Virus record (IMG/VR): IMGVR_UViG_3300028073_000008
Location: 105,156 to 169,155 of that record
DNA: 64,000 bases
From: a virus
Direction: 5' to 3' (one strand)
Position numbers and translations under genes: made by a program. Below the pieces are notes generated by a model. The model was not told the DNA's origin. It ran no database searches and saw nothing but the letters and a program-made list of their open reading frames with translations. The stretch's first letter is position 1. Every line of letters starts with the position of its first letter. This document shows positions 51,371 through 59,669 of this stretch, one piece after another.

Positions 51371-51916
51371 ATGAAAAGAGATTATTCATCTGGACAAGCA
51401 GACGACGCTGTATTTTTCACAGGTATTGAAGTAGAAAAAACTCCTGCCTTTGGATTAAAGACTTTATTCGTTGTAGGAGTACAGCCTACTAGCAAAATTC
51501 ATGCGGCAGCAGTAGCATATGGCTGTGAACATATCTATTTTGGCGCTAATCAAAGTTTTCCTAAGCTACAAGTCAACGACGGTGACGGATGGCGTCCATG
51601 GGAAGATATGATCCAAACAATGTTACGAAGTGGTCTTAGAGACGGACATCAATACCTATGTACTTTAGATCTTGATGTTAGTTGCGTAGAAGGTCTTCTT
51701 GAATCTGCGTGTTGCGAATATACAAATTTCATTCCGCAGATATCTGTAAAGATCCCCTATCTACAACAATTAGGCTATAATGCCACAATTAAAATCGACG
51801 ATAGAGATTTTAATGCTACTAATCACGGAGTGTGGTGCCATAACCTCCATGACCTACTGGGAAGAGATCGCTTCACTAGTTGGACCGAATATGGTAAAGA
51901 TGAGATTATAAAGTAA
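51371..51916 (+). CDS. Conserved marine T4-like phage protein in the dpdA cluster (181 aa)
   Basis: This protein has MKRDYSSGQADDAVFFTGIEVEKTPA, LKTLFVVGVQP, CEHIYFGANQSF, LCTLDLDVS and IPQISVKIPYLQQLGYNATIKIDD. The same segments occur in uncharacterised cyanophage proteins as I recall them. The strand-helix alternation suggests a TIM-barrel-like or Rossmann fold. Several Cys and acidic residues are candidates for a metal site. Its position between dpdA and the T-fold protein suggests a role in base modification, which is only inference. Confidence 0.72.
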   Translation: MKRDYSSGQADDAVFFTGIEVEKTPAFGLKTLFVVGVQPTSKIHAAAVAYGCEHIYFGANQSFPKLQVNDGDGWRPWEDMIQTMLRSGLRDGHQYLCTLDLDVSCVEGLLESACCEYTNFIPQISVKIPYLQQLGYNATIKIDDRDFNATNHGVWCHNLHDLLGRDRFTSWTEYGKDEIIK

Positions 51917-52245
51917 TGGCAACTGGACAATATGCTGTCGAAACAACAGCAAAAACACAAAGGCAAGTAATGAAACGATCTTTTAAACAAAAATTTCGAT
52001 CTTGGTTATTCGACGAAGAAAGTTCTCAACCAATAGCTTCTCTCGGAATGGTCGAAGAAGCTAAACTACAATCAGAAGGTATGCGACTACAAATCTACAA
52101 GGCATCTGGCGGTTATGTAGTTGAAACTAGAAGCTATGATCGTTTAAAGGATCGTAGCGGTTGTAAGATGTTCGTTATCAAAGAAGAAGACGACCTAGGC
52201 ACAGAACTAGGAAAGATCGTCATGATGGAGGCATTAAGAGGATGA
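51916..52245 (+). CDS. Small conserved phage protein (109 aa)
   Basis: A basic N-terminus (TAKTQRQVMKRSFKQKFRSWL) followed by a small beta domain (MRLQIYKASGGYVVETRSYD) and acidic helix. No function recognised. It overlaps the preceding gene by one base and the next by four. Confidence 0.68.
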   Translation: MATGQYAVETTAKTQRQVMKRSFKQKFRSWLFDEESSQPIASLGMVEEAKLQSEGMRLQIYKASGGYVVETRSYDRLKDRSGCKMFVIKEEDDLGTELGKIVMMEALRG

Positions 52246-52637
52246 ATATTCGGCAGGACGTCCGCCCTAACAAAATGATTTGGGTCACTTTTCGCAAAGA
52301 AGGTATTCATAAATATCCAGCAGCCTTGGAAGATCCAAGTCTAGCTACTGGAGATGAATATGACGTATCGTTTTTGGGTTACCCTCATCGCCACATCTTT
52401 CATTTCAGGGTGTGGATCAATGTGCTCCACAATGATAGGGACATCGAGTTCATCCAATTCAAACGATGGCTCGAGTCGCTGTATAATGGTCAAGGTGCCG
52501 TTCTAAGCCTTGACTACAAGAGTTGTGAGATGATGAGCGATGATTTACACGCTCAGATTATCGCAAAGTACCCAGGCCGCGAGGTTTGGATTGAGATCTC
52601 CGAAGACGGAGAAAATGGTTCATTCATCAAATATTAA
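52242..52637 (+). CDS. T-fold protein related to QueD/QueF (inferred)
   Basis: A 131-residue protein with the order of elements seen in T-fold enzymes: a His-rich strand (YPHRHIFHFRVWINV), an acidic strand-helix (DRDIEFIQFKRWLESLYNG), a SCEMMSDDLHAQII helix and a closing strand (VWIEISEDGENGS). QueD has HGHxYRVEV, VMDFGDLK, TAENLA and an E-containing last strand in these places. QueF has a similar helix, KSLKLYLFSFRN. The QueF catalytic CPxT motif is missing. It sits in the dpdA cluster and might act on a deazaguanine precursor or the modified DNA. Confidence 0.55.
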   Translation: MNIRQDVRPNKMIWVTFRKEGIHKYPAALEDPSLATGDEYDVSFLGYPHRHIFHFRVWINVLHNDRDIEFIQFKRWLESLYNGQGAVLSLDYKSCEMMSDDLHAQIIAKYPGREVWIEISEDGENGSFIKY

Positions 52638-52651
52638 AACAAGAGGCTATA

Positions 52652-52918
52652 ATGTCTAAGAACTACAAGGAATATAAGTATTTCGCCAATCGCCCAGATG
52701 TCGTCAAGATTTTTGATGACTTAGATGCTTATCTCGACTTTTGTCGATTTGAGCTTCGTCCTTATAATCCTGCTGATCTTTATAGAAAAGACAGCGAACA
52801 CTATAGGGCATTTCTAAACTCTCAACGCCATAGCAATGGTGGTTATCATAATAACCACAATCATCAACGTAGAGATTTTAGACACAACAATAAGCCAAGA
52901 AACTTCACAAGACAATGA
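52652..52918 (+). CDS. Conserved phage protein with His/Asn-rich tail (88 aa)
   Basis: VVKIFDDLDAYLDFCRFELRPYNPADLYRKDS is a well conserved segment in marine T4-like phages. The last ~25 residues are low-complexity His/Asn/Arg (GYHNNHNHQRRDFRHN). The tail could bind metal or nucleic acid. It overlaps the glycosyltransferase gene by four bases. Confidence 0.72.
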   Translation: MSKNYKEYKYFANRPDVVKIFDDLDAYLDFCRFELRPYNPADLYRKDSEHYRAFLNSQRHSNGGYHNNHNHQRRDFRHNNKPRNFTRQ

Positions 52919-54006
52919 CAGTATTTTTAGTTGATTTAGAAGCTGTCGAGACCAGGTACACGGGACAATGGAAGGCTCATGTACCTGAGCTCTTACGAAA
53001 AAGGGTACAAAATGTTCAAATTATCGATGGCCCTACGGATATTCCTGCTGCCACTACGCCTGGTGCTTTTCTCAATTTTGGTGGCACCAATGTATATAAG
53101 TCTAGTCAAGTTGAGAAGATTAGCAGACTATTTTGCGCCGGATCAGTGGGCCCTGGTGATCATTTTATTTTTACAGATGCGTGGCATCCTGGGATCATTA
53201 ACATCAAATACATGAGTGAGTTACTTGGCATTCCTGTCAAGATACACGCTCTATGGCATGCTGGTAGTTATGATCCTCAGGACTTCTTAGGGCGTCTTAT
53301 TGGTAACGCAGGTTGGGTAAGACATGCCGAAAAGAGTTTTTTCCACGCGATTGATCACAATTATTTTGCTACAGAATTTCATATCAAGATGTTCGATGAC
53401 AATCTCTTGAATGATGAGATTTTTGAAAATCCATGGAGGCATGAGGATCTAAAAAATTATCGTGATGATGGTAAGATAATTCGATCTGGTTGGCCTATGG
53501 AGTATATGCCAGACACTTTGATCATGTACAAAAACATGCCAAAGAAAAATGTCATTCTTTTCCCACATCGACTTGCTCCAGAAAAGCAATTAGACATATT
53601 CATGGACTTGAAGAAGCATCTTCCTCAATACGAATTCCGTGTATGTCAAGAATATCCATTGACCAAGAATGAATATCACAATATGCTGGGCGAAGCTAAA
53701 CTAGTGTTTAGTGCTAATTTACAAGAAACCTTAGGCATAAGTTGGTACGAAGGCGCACTAGTAGATGCTATTCCAATGGTGCCTGATAGACTCAGCTATA
53801 GCGAAATGGCATTAGATACATTTAAGTATCCGAGCAAATGGACAGAGTCTTTCGAATCGTACGACATCCATAGAAAAGAAGTCTGCCATAAGATTATCCA
53901 GTACATGGAAAATTACGAAAAATTCTTACCTAGCCTAAATAAACAAGTAGATATGTTAACTAAAGACTTCTTCAGTTGCGATAACTTGCTGAAGATGTTA
54001 AAATAA
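52915..54006 (+). CDS. GT-B-type glycosyltransferase
   Basis: A 363-residue two-domain protein. The C-terminal half carries the GT-B donor-site pattern: ILFPHRLAPEKQLDIFMDL, then YEFRVCQEYP, ANLQETLGISWYEGALVDAIPMVPD, where ETLGISWYEGA is the EX7E-like loop of GT4-type enzymes. The N-terminal half (TDAWHPGIINIKYMSELLGIP) is an acceptor domain. Its place among base-modification genes suggests DNA as an acceptor, but virion or host glycans are possible. Confidence 0.78.
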   Translation: MTVFLVDLEAVETRYTGQWKAHVPELLRKRVQNVQIIDGPTDIPAATTPGAFLNFGGTNVYKSSQVEKISRLFCAGSVGPGDHFIFTDAWHPGIINIKYMSELLGIPVKIHALWHAGSYDPQDFLGRLIGNAGWVRHAEKSFFHAIDHNYFATEFHIKMFDDNLLNDEIFENPWRHEDLKNYRDDGKIIRSGWPMEYMPDTLIMYKNMPKKNVILFPHRLAPEKQLDIFMDLKKHLPQYEFRVCQEYPLTKNEYHNMLGEAKLVFSANLQETLGISWYEGALVDAIPMVPDRLSYSEMALDTFKYPSKWTESFESYDIHRKEVCHKIIQYMENYEKFLPSLNKQVDMLTKDFFSCDNLLKMLK

Positions 54007-54043
54007 TACATATGTCATCCACGACACAAACTCGGAGAAAAAA

Positions 54044-54442
54044 ATGTTAAAGTTTAAAACAATAGAAGATATAACTTCTACTAAAGAAGAATATGATCGA
54101 TTATACAATATGGATCATATTTTTGTAATTAGAAGCAAGAAACCCGATGACAACGATTTAACTAAAGCACTGTCGATATTCGAAAGAGACAACTTTGACT
54201 GGACTTCAACCCTCAGAGGTCCGTACAAAGGTCAACCAAAAATCACAAACGAATTAAATTATCAAGATTATGCTCACGGTTACGTGTTTGAAGTTAGTGA
54301 TGATAAGTTAATTAATTTCGAAAGAAAAGCATTCATGCTTATTATGACAACAGATTTTATCGTTGAAAAATTAGATATAGTAAGATCTAAAAAAGAAGCA
54401 TCAGACGAAATGTTTTACTCCCTATTTGAGGAACAAGAATAA
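54044..54442 (+). CDS. Conserved phage protein of unknown function (132 aa)
   Basis: Begins behind CGGAGAAA after a 37-base gap that shows no other feature. Helical start (FKTIEDITSTKEEYDRLYN), then HIFVIRSKKPDDNDL and a beta/alpha core. It ends one base into folE, so the two are coupled. No family recognised. Confidence 0.68.
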   Translation: MLKFKTIEDITSTKEEYDRLYNMDHIFVIRSKKPDDNDLTKALSIFERDNFDWTSTLRGPYKGQPKITNELNYQDYAHGYVFEVSDDKLINFERKAFMLIMTTDFIVEKLDIVRSKKEASDEMFYSLFEEQE

Positions 54443-55278
54443 TGACAAAAGAATTTACACCAGATCCTGTTATTAACGCAGAACTCAATAGAGAATTTAT
54501 TAAGCAAGAATACGAACCTTTAGGTAAACCTGTGTTCATCAAGAAAGAAACAGGGTTAGATGCTATGAACGGCGACGGCGGATATGAACTAGCTAAACTA
54601 AGTGATCATTTACGTTTTAAAATGAAACGTGAAAACAAAAGATTCTGGGCCGGCGATAACATTAGCGATTTCCTAAGCGACGGTGATAAAGAAAAACTTA
54701 TCGACGAAGCAACTCTAGCATTTGAAAAAGTCTTAGATGTCTTGTTGATCGATCGCGAAAACGATCCCAATAGTAAAGGCACAGCTCGTCGCCTTGCTAA
54801 GATGTACTTTAACGAAATAATGGCAGGAAGATATGACCCAGCACCAGACGCAACAGCATTTCCCAATGATTCGCAGGACCGTTACGAAGGTATGCTTGTT
54901 GTTCGCAGTGAGCTTCGCAGTATGTGTAGCCATCATCATCAACCCGTTACTGGCGTTGCTTATATTGGCATTATTGCCGCCGAGAAACTTATCGGACTCA
55001 GCAAGTACACACGTATCGCACAATGGTGTGCCCGTCGAGGTACTCTCCAGGAGGAACTGGCTAATGATATTGCTCGGGAGATCGAACGTGCCACAGGCGC
55101 CAAAGACCTAGGCGTTTATATTCAAGCCACTCATGGTTGCTGTGAGAATCGTGGCATCATGGCACACTCTAGTCTAACACAGACTACTGTACTAAAGGGT
55201 GCGTTTAAAGATGATCCGGGTACAAAGAAAGAGTTTATGGACAATATTAAACTTCAACAAGAGTTCGCTCCACGATAA
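54442..55278 (+). CDS. folE: GTP cyclohydrolase I (FolE)
   Basis: Converts GTP to dihydroneopterin triphosphate, the first step of folate and 7-deazaguanine synthesis. The catalytic core occupies residues 85-262: zinc ligands Cys162 and His165 (MCSHHHQP) and Cys233/234 (HGCCENRG), GLSKYTRIAQWCARR with the substrate-binding Lys/Arg, and QERL-like TLQEELANDIA. The first ~80 residues (two helices, FWAGDNISDFL) are a longer extension than in most FolE. With queD and queE it gives the precursor for DpdA. Confidence 0.95.
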   Translation: MTKEFTPDPVINAELNREFIKQEYEPLGKPVFIKKETGLDAMNGDGGYELAKLSDHLRFKMKRENKRFWAGDNISDFLSDGDKEKLIDEATLAFEKVLDVLLIDRENDPNSKGTARRLAKMYFNEIMAGRYDPAPDATAFPNDSQDRYEGMLVVRSELRSMCSHHHQPVTGVAYIGIIAAEKLIGLSKYTRIAQWCARRGTLQEELANDIAREIERATGAKDLGVYIQATHGCCENRGIMAHSSLTQTTVLKGAFKDDPGTKKEFMDNIKLQQEFAPR

Positions 55279-55289
55279 AGGATAAAACA

Positions 55290-55769
55290 ATGAAGTGGTT
55301 TTTAAACTTCCTAGAACGCATTGGTCGTAAACGTATCATCCTCGATAGAGAATCTAACGAACCATATCTCGAAAGATATTATGTCTTTCTCAAAGATAGG
55401 TCTTGGTTTCCCTTCAATGTGTTCTTACACAAATTCTTAAAGTCAGATCCCGACGATGTACACGATCATCCTTGGCCGTATGCCACTCTCATCCTTAAAG
55501 GCGGATACTACGAGTGGGTTCCTAAATTTAACGGCAACGGAGAAATGATCGGACAGGTCCGTCATTGGCGTGGCCCTGGTCATTTTCGTGTATGTAATCC
55601 CACTTCTTATCATCGTATCGAACTTAAAGAAGGTGTTACAGCATGGACGTTGTTTATGCCTGGACCACATCGTAGGGAGTGGGGATTCCTTGTTAAAGGT
55701 AAGGAATGGATACAACATGAACAATATATTGAACAAAGGAAAAAGTTAAATGTACAAACGAACGGTTAG
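55290..55769 (+). CDS. Cupin-like conserved phage protein (159 aa)
   Basis: A beta-barrel protein with DDVHDHPWPYATLILKGGYYE, GHFRVCNPTSYHRIEL and TLFMPGPHRREWGF. The HDHPW with the later His resembles the metal-binding motifs of cupins. The reaction is unknown; sugar or small-molecule isomerase/dioxygenase activity is possible. It begins 11 bases after folE behind AAAGGATAA and overlaps the phosphoribosyltransferase by 20 bases. Confidence 0.72.
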   Translation: MKWFLNFLERIGRKRIILDRESNEPYLERYYVFLKDRSWFPFNVFLHKFLKSDPDDVHDHPWPYATLILKGGYYEWVPKFNGNGEMIGQVRHWRGPGHFRVCNPTSYHRIELKEGVTAWTLFMPGPHRREWGFLVKGKEWIQHEQYIEQRKKLNVQTNG

Positions 55770-56247
55770 TTGGTACGATTTACAAAAAACAGTTAATAAA
55801 ATTTGTCGGGACGTCACATTAACAGGTTGGCGTCCTGATTATGTTGTAGGCATCACACGTGGTGGATTGCTACCAGCTGTAATGATCAGTCATTATTTCG
55901 ATATACCCTGTAACACATTAAAAGTCTGTCTTAGAGACAACGAAGAAACAGAAAGCAATCTGTGGATGGCTGAAGATGCATTTGCTGGTAAGAAAATTCT
56001 TGTCGTCGATGACATCAATGATTCAGGTGCCACCATTAATTGGTTATTAAAAGATTGGCCTAGTGGATGTTTTCCAAATGATCCCAAATGGGAAAGTATA
56101 TGGGGAGATAATGTTCGCTTTGCCGTCCTGTTCGATAACTTAGCTTCTAAAGCACAAGTATCCGCAGACTACGTCGGTGAAGAAATCAATAAAGCCGAAG
56201 ACGATTGTTGGATAGACTTTCCTTATGAAGATTGGTGGACAAAATGA
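55750..56247 (+). CDS. Purine-type phosphoribosyltransferase
   Basis: A 165-residue type I PRTase. The PRPP-binding loop is ILVVDDINDSGAT (83-95), preceded by VVGITRGGLLPAVMIS, as in xanthine/hypoxanthine-guanine enzymes. It would salvage purine bases to nucleotides, using host breakdown products, or act on a deazapurine base. Overlap with the cupin and next genes puts it in the folE operon. Catalytic acids are intact. Confidence 0.85.
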   Translation: MYKRTVSWYDLQKTVNKICRDVTLTGWRPDYVVGITRGGLLPAVMISHYFDIPCNTLKVCLRDNEETESNLWMAEDAFAGKKILVVDDINDSGATINWLLKDWPSGCFPNDPKWESIWGDNVRFAVLFDNLASKAQVSADYVGEEINKAEDDCWIDFPYEDWWTK

Positions 56248-56474
56248 TAGACGAAAAAGTAAAATTACATTGTACAGACAACGGCAAAGACCTCGATGGA
56301 CATATTCTGTCTTACAAGCCTAAAGCATATCTAGAAGTAGCTGTACAAACATTAAAGATTCGTATGGCGTATCAAGAACGCACTAAGGTATTTGTAGGCA
56401 GCGTAGGCGGAAAAGAATTCGTTCTAAAAGAATCCAATCTGCCTACCGAACGCAAGGAGTTTAGTAGAAAATGA
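56244..56474 (+). CDS. Small conserved phage protein (76 aa)
   Basis: Starts at the ATG overlapping the PRTase stop (ATGA); a frame from 56232 is longer but less likely. Beta-rich small domain (KVKLHCTDNGKDLDGHI, LKIRMAYQERTKVFVGSVGG). No function recognised. Confidence 0.66.
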   Translation: MIDEKVKLHCTDNGKDLDGHILSYKPKAYLEVAVQTLKIRMAYQERTKVFVGSVGGKEFVLKESNLPTERKEFSRK

Positions 56475-56860
56475 GCAACGAAGCACACACATTAAGCGAT
56501 GCCAAAGCAGAAGGTGTAGCACCATGGGATGATCTTGTAGAAGAAGATTTCCATGTTGCTGTTTTTAAAGATAGATATCCTGTCACAGAAGGACATCTTT
56601 TGTTTGTACCGCAATATGATGCTGACGGCATCATAGCCGATGCGTTCCGAGATGCTTTACGCAAAGGTAGAGAAATGATGGCTAATAACGAATGCGATGG
56701 ATTCAACATCGGAATCAATGTTGGTAAAGCAGCAGGCCAAACAGTAATGTATCCGCATGTACATCTCATTCCTAGAAGAAATGGCGATATGGCCGATCCT
56801 AGAGGCGGTGTACGTCATGTTATTCCTGAAAAAGGTAATTACAAGAAGGAGACTGTATGA
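56471..56860 (+). CDS. HIT-family nucleotide hydrolase/transferase
   Basis: A 129-residue HIT protein with GQTVMYPHVHLIPRR (residues 89-103), the nucleotide-binding signature. The first His of the usual HxHxH is Tyr94, while His96 (catalytic) and His98 remain. YPVTEGHLLFVPQYDADG is the family's N-terminal motif. Such enzymes split dinucleotides or nucleoside phosphoramidates. Neighbours handle purines, so a nucleotide-recycling role is plausible. Confidence 0.85.
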   Translation: MSNEAHTLSDAKAEGVAPWDDLVEEDFHVAVFKDRYPVTEGHLLFVPQYDADGIIADAFRDALRKGREMMANNECDGFNIGINVGKAAGQTVMYPHVHLIPRRNGDMADPRGGVRHVIPEKGNYKKETV

Positions 56861-57069
56861 CAAATAAAATCAAAGAAGGTAGTAAATGGCGTGCCGGGGA
56901 TAAAACATTCCATGTATTGAGTGTTGTCGAAATAAACAATAATATTTGGGTACACTATATCGAAGATACAAAACTGTCATTAAACGGCGACAAACTGCCA
57001 GGCGAAAAGGAGTACAGTTGTTTTGCTGAAAGCTTCGTCAGTAGGTTCACACCCTTTGAAAACTATTAA
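56857..57069 (+). CDS. Small conserved phage protein (70 aa)
   Basis: A beta-rich small protein, IKEGSKWRAGDKTFHVLSVVE, NNNIWVHYIED, SCFAESFVSRFTPFENY. This is a typical small marine-phage fold without assigned role. It overlaps the HIT gene by four bases. Confidence 0.66.
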   Translation: MTNKIKEGSKWRAGDKTFHVLSVVEINNNIWVHYIEDTKLSLNGDKLPGEKEYSCFAESFVSRFTPFENY

Positions 57070-57256
57070 GATTCCGTGGTCTTCTAAACTCGACAACATA
57101 CCAAAATGGGATGAAGTGAGTATCAAGATCGTACAAACATTTGGTTTACCAGGACACAAGTATCGTTGCGAAATGAGTACCGAGGCTATGATATATCATT
57201 TTGAAAACGAACAAGATTGCTTTTTATGTAAACTGATGGTGAGTGAATATCTATGA
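57056..57256 (+). CDS. Small conserved phage protein, uncertain non-ATG start
   Basis: The protein core IKIPWSSKLDNIPKWDEV, LPGHKYRCEM and HFENEQDCFLCKLMV looks real. No ATG precedes the first possible start: TTG at 57056 (MKTIKIPW) is the most likely, while TTG at 57023 is farther upstream. It overlaps both neighbours. Confidence 0.6.
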   Translation: MKTIKIPWSSKLDNIPKWDEVSIKIVQTFGLPGHKYRCEMSTEAMIYHFENEQDCFLCKLMVSEYL

Positions 57257-58071
57257 GCATAGCATTATTCTTAGGCGATAGTCATACCTGTGGGTATGTA
57301 ACAGTGCCAGGACAACAAGGGCCTGGAACATATACCATGTGGAACAATAACAATTATGCCGAATCATATGCTAGACAAAATAACAAAAAAACTGTTATCT
57401 ATGCTGTGCCTGGAAGTTGTAATAGAGTCTACCCCGATTGGTTAAGATCTATGTTGGACAAATATCCAGATATAGATGAAGTATATGTATTGTTAGCTTA
57501 TTGGAATAGATTTGTTTTAGGGTTCAATGAAACCCTATCTCCTTCTGTTTTGCCAGCTGATTATTTTACTACACACGTAATGAACAAAGACAATTTAATA
57601 GATATCTATCAAGATGTACTGTTCAAAGAAGATCGATTCCAACTATACAATAAACCCACTTATGAAGATTTTTCAAGCGGAGCATCTGTTAGTTTTAACT
57701 ATCAAAATGCTTTAGTTGATCCGGATCTAAGAAAAGACAGCTTTATGAAAGTCAAATTATTCTTTGATCTAAATACACACCTAGAACAAAGAGATTTTTT
57801 TAAAGATGTATACACAATGGATAATATGTGCCATGATAGGAATTGTCGTTTATTTTTCTTTAACATGACTGATCGCATGAAGTTTCCTGATTCATTTGAT
57901 TTTTATGGAAAGCTAAAAGCTACAACAGTAGCACCAATGTCTGTAGAATCGTATTTTAAAAGCAAATTCATAGATCATAAAAAATATTACATAGAAGACG
58001 GTGAGCATTACAATCAAGAATATCACGACCTTATTGCGAGCAGATTTATTCCATGGCTAAAGACTCAGTAA
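57253..58071 (+). CDS. SGNH/GDSL-family hydrolase
   Basis: A 272-residue protein with the block I motif LFLGDSHTCGY (catalytic Ser10) and a C-terminal DGEHYNQEYHDLIA where Asp and His complete the triad; SCN at 56-58 region (GSCNRVYP) supplies the oxyanion Asn. Members de-acetylate or de-esterify sugars and lipids. It overlaps a second SGNH gene by 19 bases. Substrate unknown; acting on surface glycans or on a DNA sugar is possible. Confidence 0.8.
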   Translation: MSIALFLGDSHTCGYVTVPGQQGPGTYTMWNNNNYAESYARQNNKKTVIYAVPGSCNRVYPDWLRSMLDKYPDIDEVYVLLAYWNRFVLGFNETLSPSVLPADYFTTHVMNKDNLIDIYQDVLFKEDRFQLYNKPTYEDFSSGASVSFNYQNALVDPDLRKDSFMKVKLFFDLNTHLEQRDFFKDVYTMDNMCHDRNCRLFFFNMTDRMKFPDSFDFYGKLKATTVAPMSVESYFKSKFIDHKKYYIEDGEHYNQEYHDLIASRFIPWLKTQ

Positions 58072-58652
58072 AAATCCTAATCGCCGGAGATAGTTTTGCT
58101 GCTAAATGGCCTGGCAAAGGTTGGCCTGATCTGTTATCTGAATATATCAATGTGACTAATCTAGCACAAGCCGGTGTAGGCGAATACAAGATTCTAGAAC
58201 AGATAAAATCAGCAAATCTACAAGATTATTCTGCTGTAATCGTTTGCCATACCAGTCCTAGTAGAGTACATACCAGATCACATCCTATTCATAAAACAGG
58301 GCTACATGAAAATTGTGATTTGATATGGACTGATATCGAATCTCATAAAGATTATTTCAATAGTAGTTTGAAAGCAGCTAAAGGATATTTCCAACATCAT
58401 TACGATGATCAATATTACAAAGACATTTACAGCTTGATTAGGAAAGAAATATCTAATATAATAGATATACCATACATATCTGTAGATAATCTAAAAGCTA
58501 GCACAGAGTTTAAGTTTGAAACAAATTCAATAGACTTTAGCGACTACTGGTTAGAAAATAGAGGAAATACAAACCATTTTAACGAACAAGGAAACAGTTA
58601 CGTATGTCAGACATTACTAACGAAACTAAAAAGCATTGGACTATCACTTTAG
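58053..58652 (+). CDS. Second SGNH-hydrolase-like protein
   Basis: A 199-residue protein opening with VKILIAGDSFAAKWP, the GDS block with Ser14, followed by NLAQAGVGEYKI (oxyanion Gly/Asn block) and CHTSPSRV. The C-terminal NHFNEQGN has the catalytic His but the usual Asp position is less clear. It is related to, though shorter than, its upstream neighbour. Tandem arrangement suggests paired or sequential action. Confidence 0.7.
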   Translation: MAKDSVKILIAGDSFAAKWPGKGWPDLLSEYINVTNLAQAGVGEYKILEQIKSANLQDYSAVIVCHTSPSRVHTRSHPIHKTGLHENCDLIWTDIESHKDYFNSSLKAAKGYFQHHYDDQYYKDIYSLIRKEISNIIDIPYISVDNLKASTEFKFETNSIDFSDYWLENRGNTNHFNEQGNSYVCQTLLTKLKSIGLSL

Positions 58653-58816
58653 AAGAAGATCCCGAAACTGGCGAATTGGTAATGCCATTGCCTGACGATG
58701 CTCTACAGCAAGCAGGATTTAAAGAAGGCGATATTTTAGTTTGGAAAGATCTTGGTAACGGATCATTTGAACTAAGAAAAAAGGTTGACAATCAAGATAC
58801 AAAGGATGTAAAATAA
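58604..58816 (+). CDS. AbrB/SpoVT-like small protein (70 aa)
   Basis: LPDDALQQAGFKEGDILVWKDLGNGSFELRK is the AbrB/MazE-like swapped-hairpin fold used by DNA-binding regulators and antitoxins. It starts inside the second SGNH gene. No toxin partner is seen next to it. It may regulate phage or host promoters. Confidence 0.72.
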   Translation: MSDITNETKKHWTITLEEDPETGELVMPLPDDALQQAGFKEGDILVWKDLGNGSFELRKKVDNQDTKDVK

Positions 58817-58820
58817 AACA

Positions 58821-59669
58821 ATGAGCAAAATCAAGATAGCAGAACTATTTTATTCAATTCAAGGCGAAGGACGCTATATGGGTGTACCTTCGGTCTTCTT
58901 GCGTACTTTTGGTTGTAACTTTAAGTGCGCAGGCTTTGGTATGCCTAAAGGAGAACTCAGCAATGAAGCAGATAATATTGACCCATCTCTTTACACCGAG
59001 TACAAATCGCTTCCTTTGGTGTCTACAGGTTGTGATAGTTACGCTAGTTGGGATCCTCGCTTTAAGCATCTTTCTCCCGTTTTGGATACTGATGCGATTG
59101 CCGATGCTATTGTGGATACGTTACCTTACAAAGAATGGCGCGACGAACATCTCGTGATTACAGGCGGTGAGCCGTTGCTAGGTTGGCAACGTGCTTACCC
59201 AGACTTGCTACGTCATCCTAAGATGGCAGGTCTCAAGGAAATCACTTTTGAAACAAATGGCACTCAGCCGCTAACTGAAGAATTCGCAGAGTATTTGTTA
59301 GAATGGTTGATGCCTCATCCAGAATATCACAAAGAAATCACATTCAGTGTCAGTGCTAAACTAAGTTGCTCTGGTGAAGCAAGACATGAAGCTATTCGGC
59401 CAGATGTAGTTTGTAACTACGAAACTCTAGGATATACATATCTTAAATTTGTTGTGGCTACAGAAGAAGACGCAGAAGAAGCTATCGAAACAGTAGACCT
59501 TTACAGAGCAGAAGGATTTACAGGACCGGTGTATTTGATGCCTGTAGGCGGTGTAGAAAGTGTTTATACATTGAATAATCGCCGTGTAGCAGAGCTAGCA
59601 ATGAAGAACGGTTTACGTTATAGCGACAGATTACAAGTGCCGTTATTTAAAAATGAATGGGGTACATAA
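58821..59669 (+). CDS. queE: 7-carboxy-7-deazaguanine synthase (QueE), long phage form
   Basis: A radical-SAM enzyme converting 6-carboxy-tetrahydropterin to 7-carboxy-7-deazaguanine. The opening AELFYSIQGEGRYMGVPSVF is the QueE signature. Cys32 and Cys36 (FGCNFKCAGFG) begin the Fe-S cluster motif, and the third Cys is probably Cys71 (TGCDSY) after a ~34-residue insertion, the long arrangement seen in other phage QueE. TGGEPLL (114-120) binds SAM. The 4Fe-4S need links it to the phage IscU/IscA proteins. Confidence 0.92.
   Translation: MSKIKIAELFYSIQGEGRYMGVPSVFLRTFGCNFKCAGFGMPKGELSNEADNIDPSLYTEYKSLPLVSTGCDSYASWDPRFKHLSPVLDTDAIADAIVDTLPYKEWRDEHLVITGGEPLLGWQRAYPDLLRHPKMAGLKEITFETNGTQPLTEEFAEYLLEWLMPHPEYHKEITFSVSAKLSCSGEARHEAIRPDVVCNYETLGYTYLKFVVATEEDAEEAIETVDLYRAEGFTGPVYLMPVGGVESVYTLNNRRVAELAMKNGLRYSDRLQVPLFKNEWGT

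Noticed and set aside
58604-58816. Antitoxin of a toxin-antitoxin pair
   Set aside because: The AbrB/MazE-like fold alone does not define an antitoxin, and no toxin-like gene lies beside it; the neighbours are an SGNH protein and QueE.
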